A stretch of DNA of 64,000 nucleotides from Marinigracilibium pacificum (GTDB lineage Bacteria; Bacteroidota; Bacteroidia; Cytophagales; Cyclobacteriaceae). This document shows positions 63,982-64,000 of this stretch, piece after piece. The position numbers and the translations under genes are program-made. Location: assembly GCF_012926615.1 (NCBI RefSeq), contig NZ_JABBNU010000010.1:178629-242628 (forward strand), given 5' to 3'. Numbering within the stretch: position 1 is the first letter of the stretch; each line of letters begins with the position of its first letter. The notes beneath the pieces were generated by a model that saw nothing but the letters and a program-made list of their open reading frames with translations, did no database searches and was not told the DNA's origin.

Positions 63982-63999
63982 TATTAGGTATTCTAAATA
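63982..63999 (+). repeat. Dispersed inverted-repeat motif, copy 14 (one mismatch)
   Basis: TATTAGGTATTCTAAATA, core 63986-63999, with one mismatch (G for A). It lies intergenic at the right edge, about 160 bases upstream of the start of the hypothetical membrane protein at 63824. Confidence 0.55.
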
Positions 64000-64000
64000 T

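Overview
This is an AT-rich, densely packed chromosomal window from a member of the Bacteroidota, most likely a Cytophagales-type free-living bacterium. The evidence is: promoter elements of the Bacteroidota type (TTTG, then TAnnTTTG), few visible Shine-Dalgarno sequences, TPR plus LuxR-type HTH regulators, a periplasmic-propeller sensor kinase, a TonB receptor with a carboxypeptidase-like domain followed by a DUF4249 lipoprotein, and many lipoproteins with an xxSC lipobox. I see no rRNA, tRNA, CRISPR array, insertion sequence or prophage.

Layout. 1-6.3 kb: a partial SLH-domain lipoprotein cut by the window edge, a TPR/HTH regulator, a small membrane protein, a probable bacterial VLRF1 (Vms1-like) release-factor protein, and a minus-strand cluster of secreted pyrophosphatase, DUF4268 and exonuclease III. 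6.4-9.8 kb: a maltose phosphorylase / beta-phosphoglucomutase operon with a recognisable promoter and two LacI-type operator-like sites. 9.8-16.7 kb: small conserved proteins, secreted MsrB, a GH113-like lipoprotein and copper export (HMA protein plus CopA). 16.8-25 kb: SMUG2-like glycosylase, UPF1-like helicase, PaiB, ABC-F ATPase and an RhlE-type helicase. 25-30 kb: an osmolyte ABC transporter with fused permease and binding protein, two membrane lipid-modifying di-iron enzymes and an ECF-like sigma factor. 30-40 kb: a ribbon-helix-helix protein, LemA/TPM proteins, MsrA, an FAD monooxygenase, a glutamate-synthase-like protein and SRAP. 40-48 kb: two histidine kinases and the Pta-AckA pathway. 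48-50.3 kb: a tyrosine operon (aminotransferase, tyrA) preceded by a six-tyrosine leader peptide and a terminator, which is a classical attenuator. 50-54 kb: DeaD-like helicase, dapD, glycosyltransferase. 54-59 kb: a DtxR/MntR regulator and its metal ABC transporter, one permease of which carries its own DtxR-like domain. 59-64 kb: Hpt protein, thioredoxin, TonB receptor with DUF4249, and a DUF5522 protein.

The most unusual signal is a dispersed 18-bp inverted-repeat motif, TATTwAG-TATw-CTwAATA, found at about 13 places across the window, in and between genes. By a hand estimate its 14-bp core should occur far less than once by chance. Two copies flank the putative -7 element of a gene for a 109-residue ribbon-helix-helix protein, and a third lies about 100 bp further upstream. 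That protein ends in QMSLF, a canonical sliding-clamp-binding motif. I infer, without proof, that it binds these sites, controls its own gene, and may link a genome-wide site family to the replication machinery.
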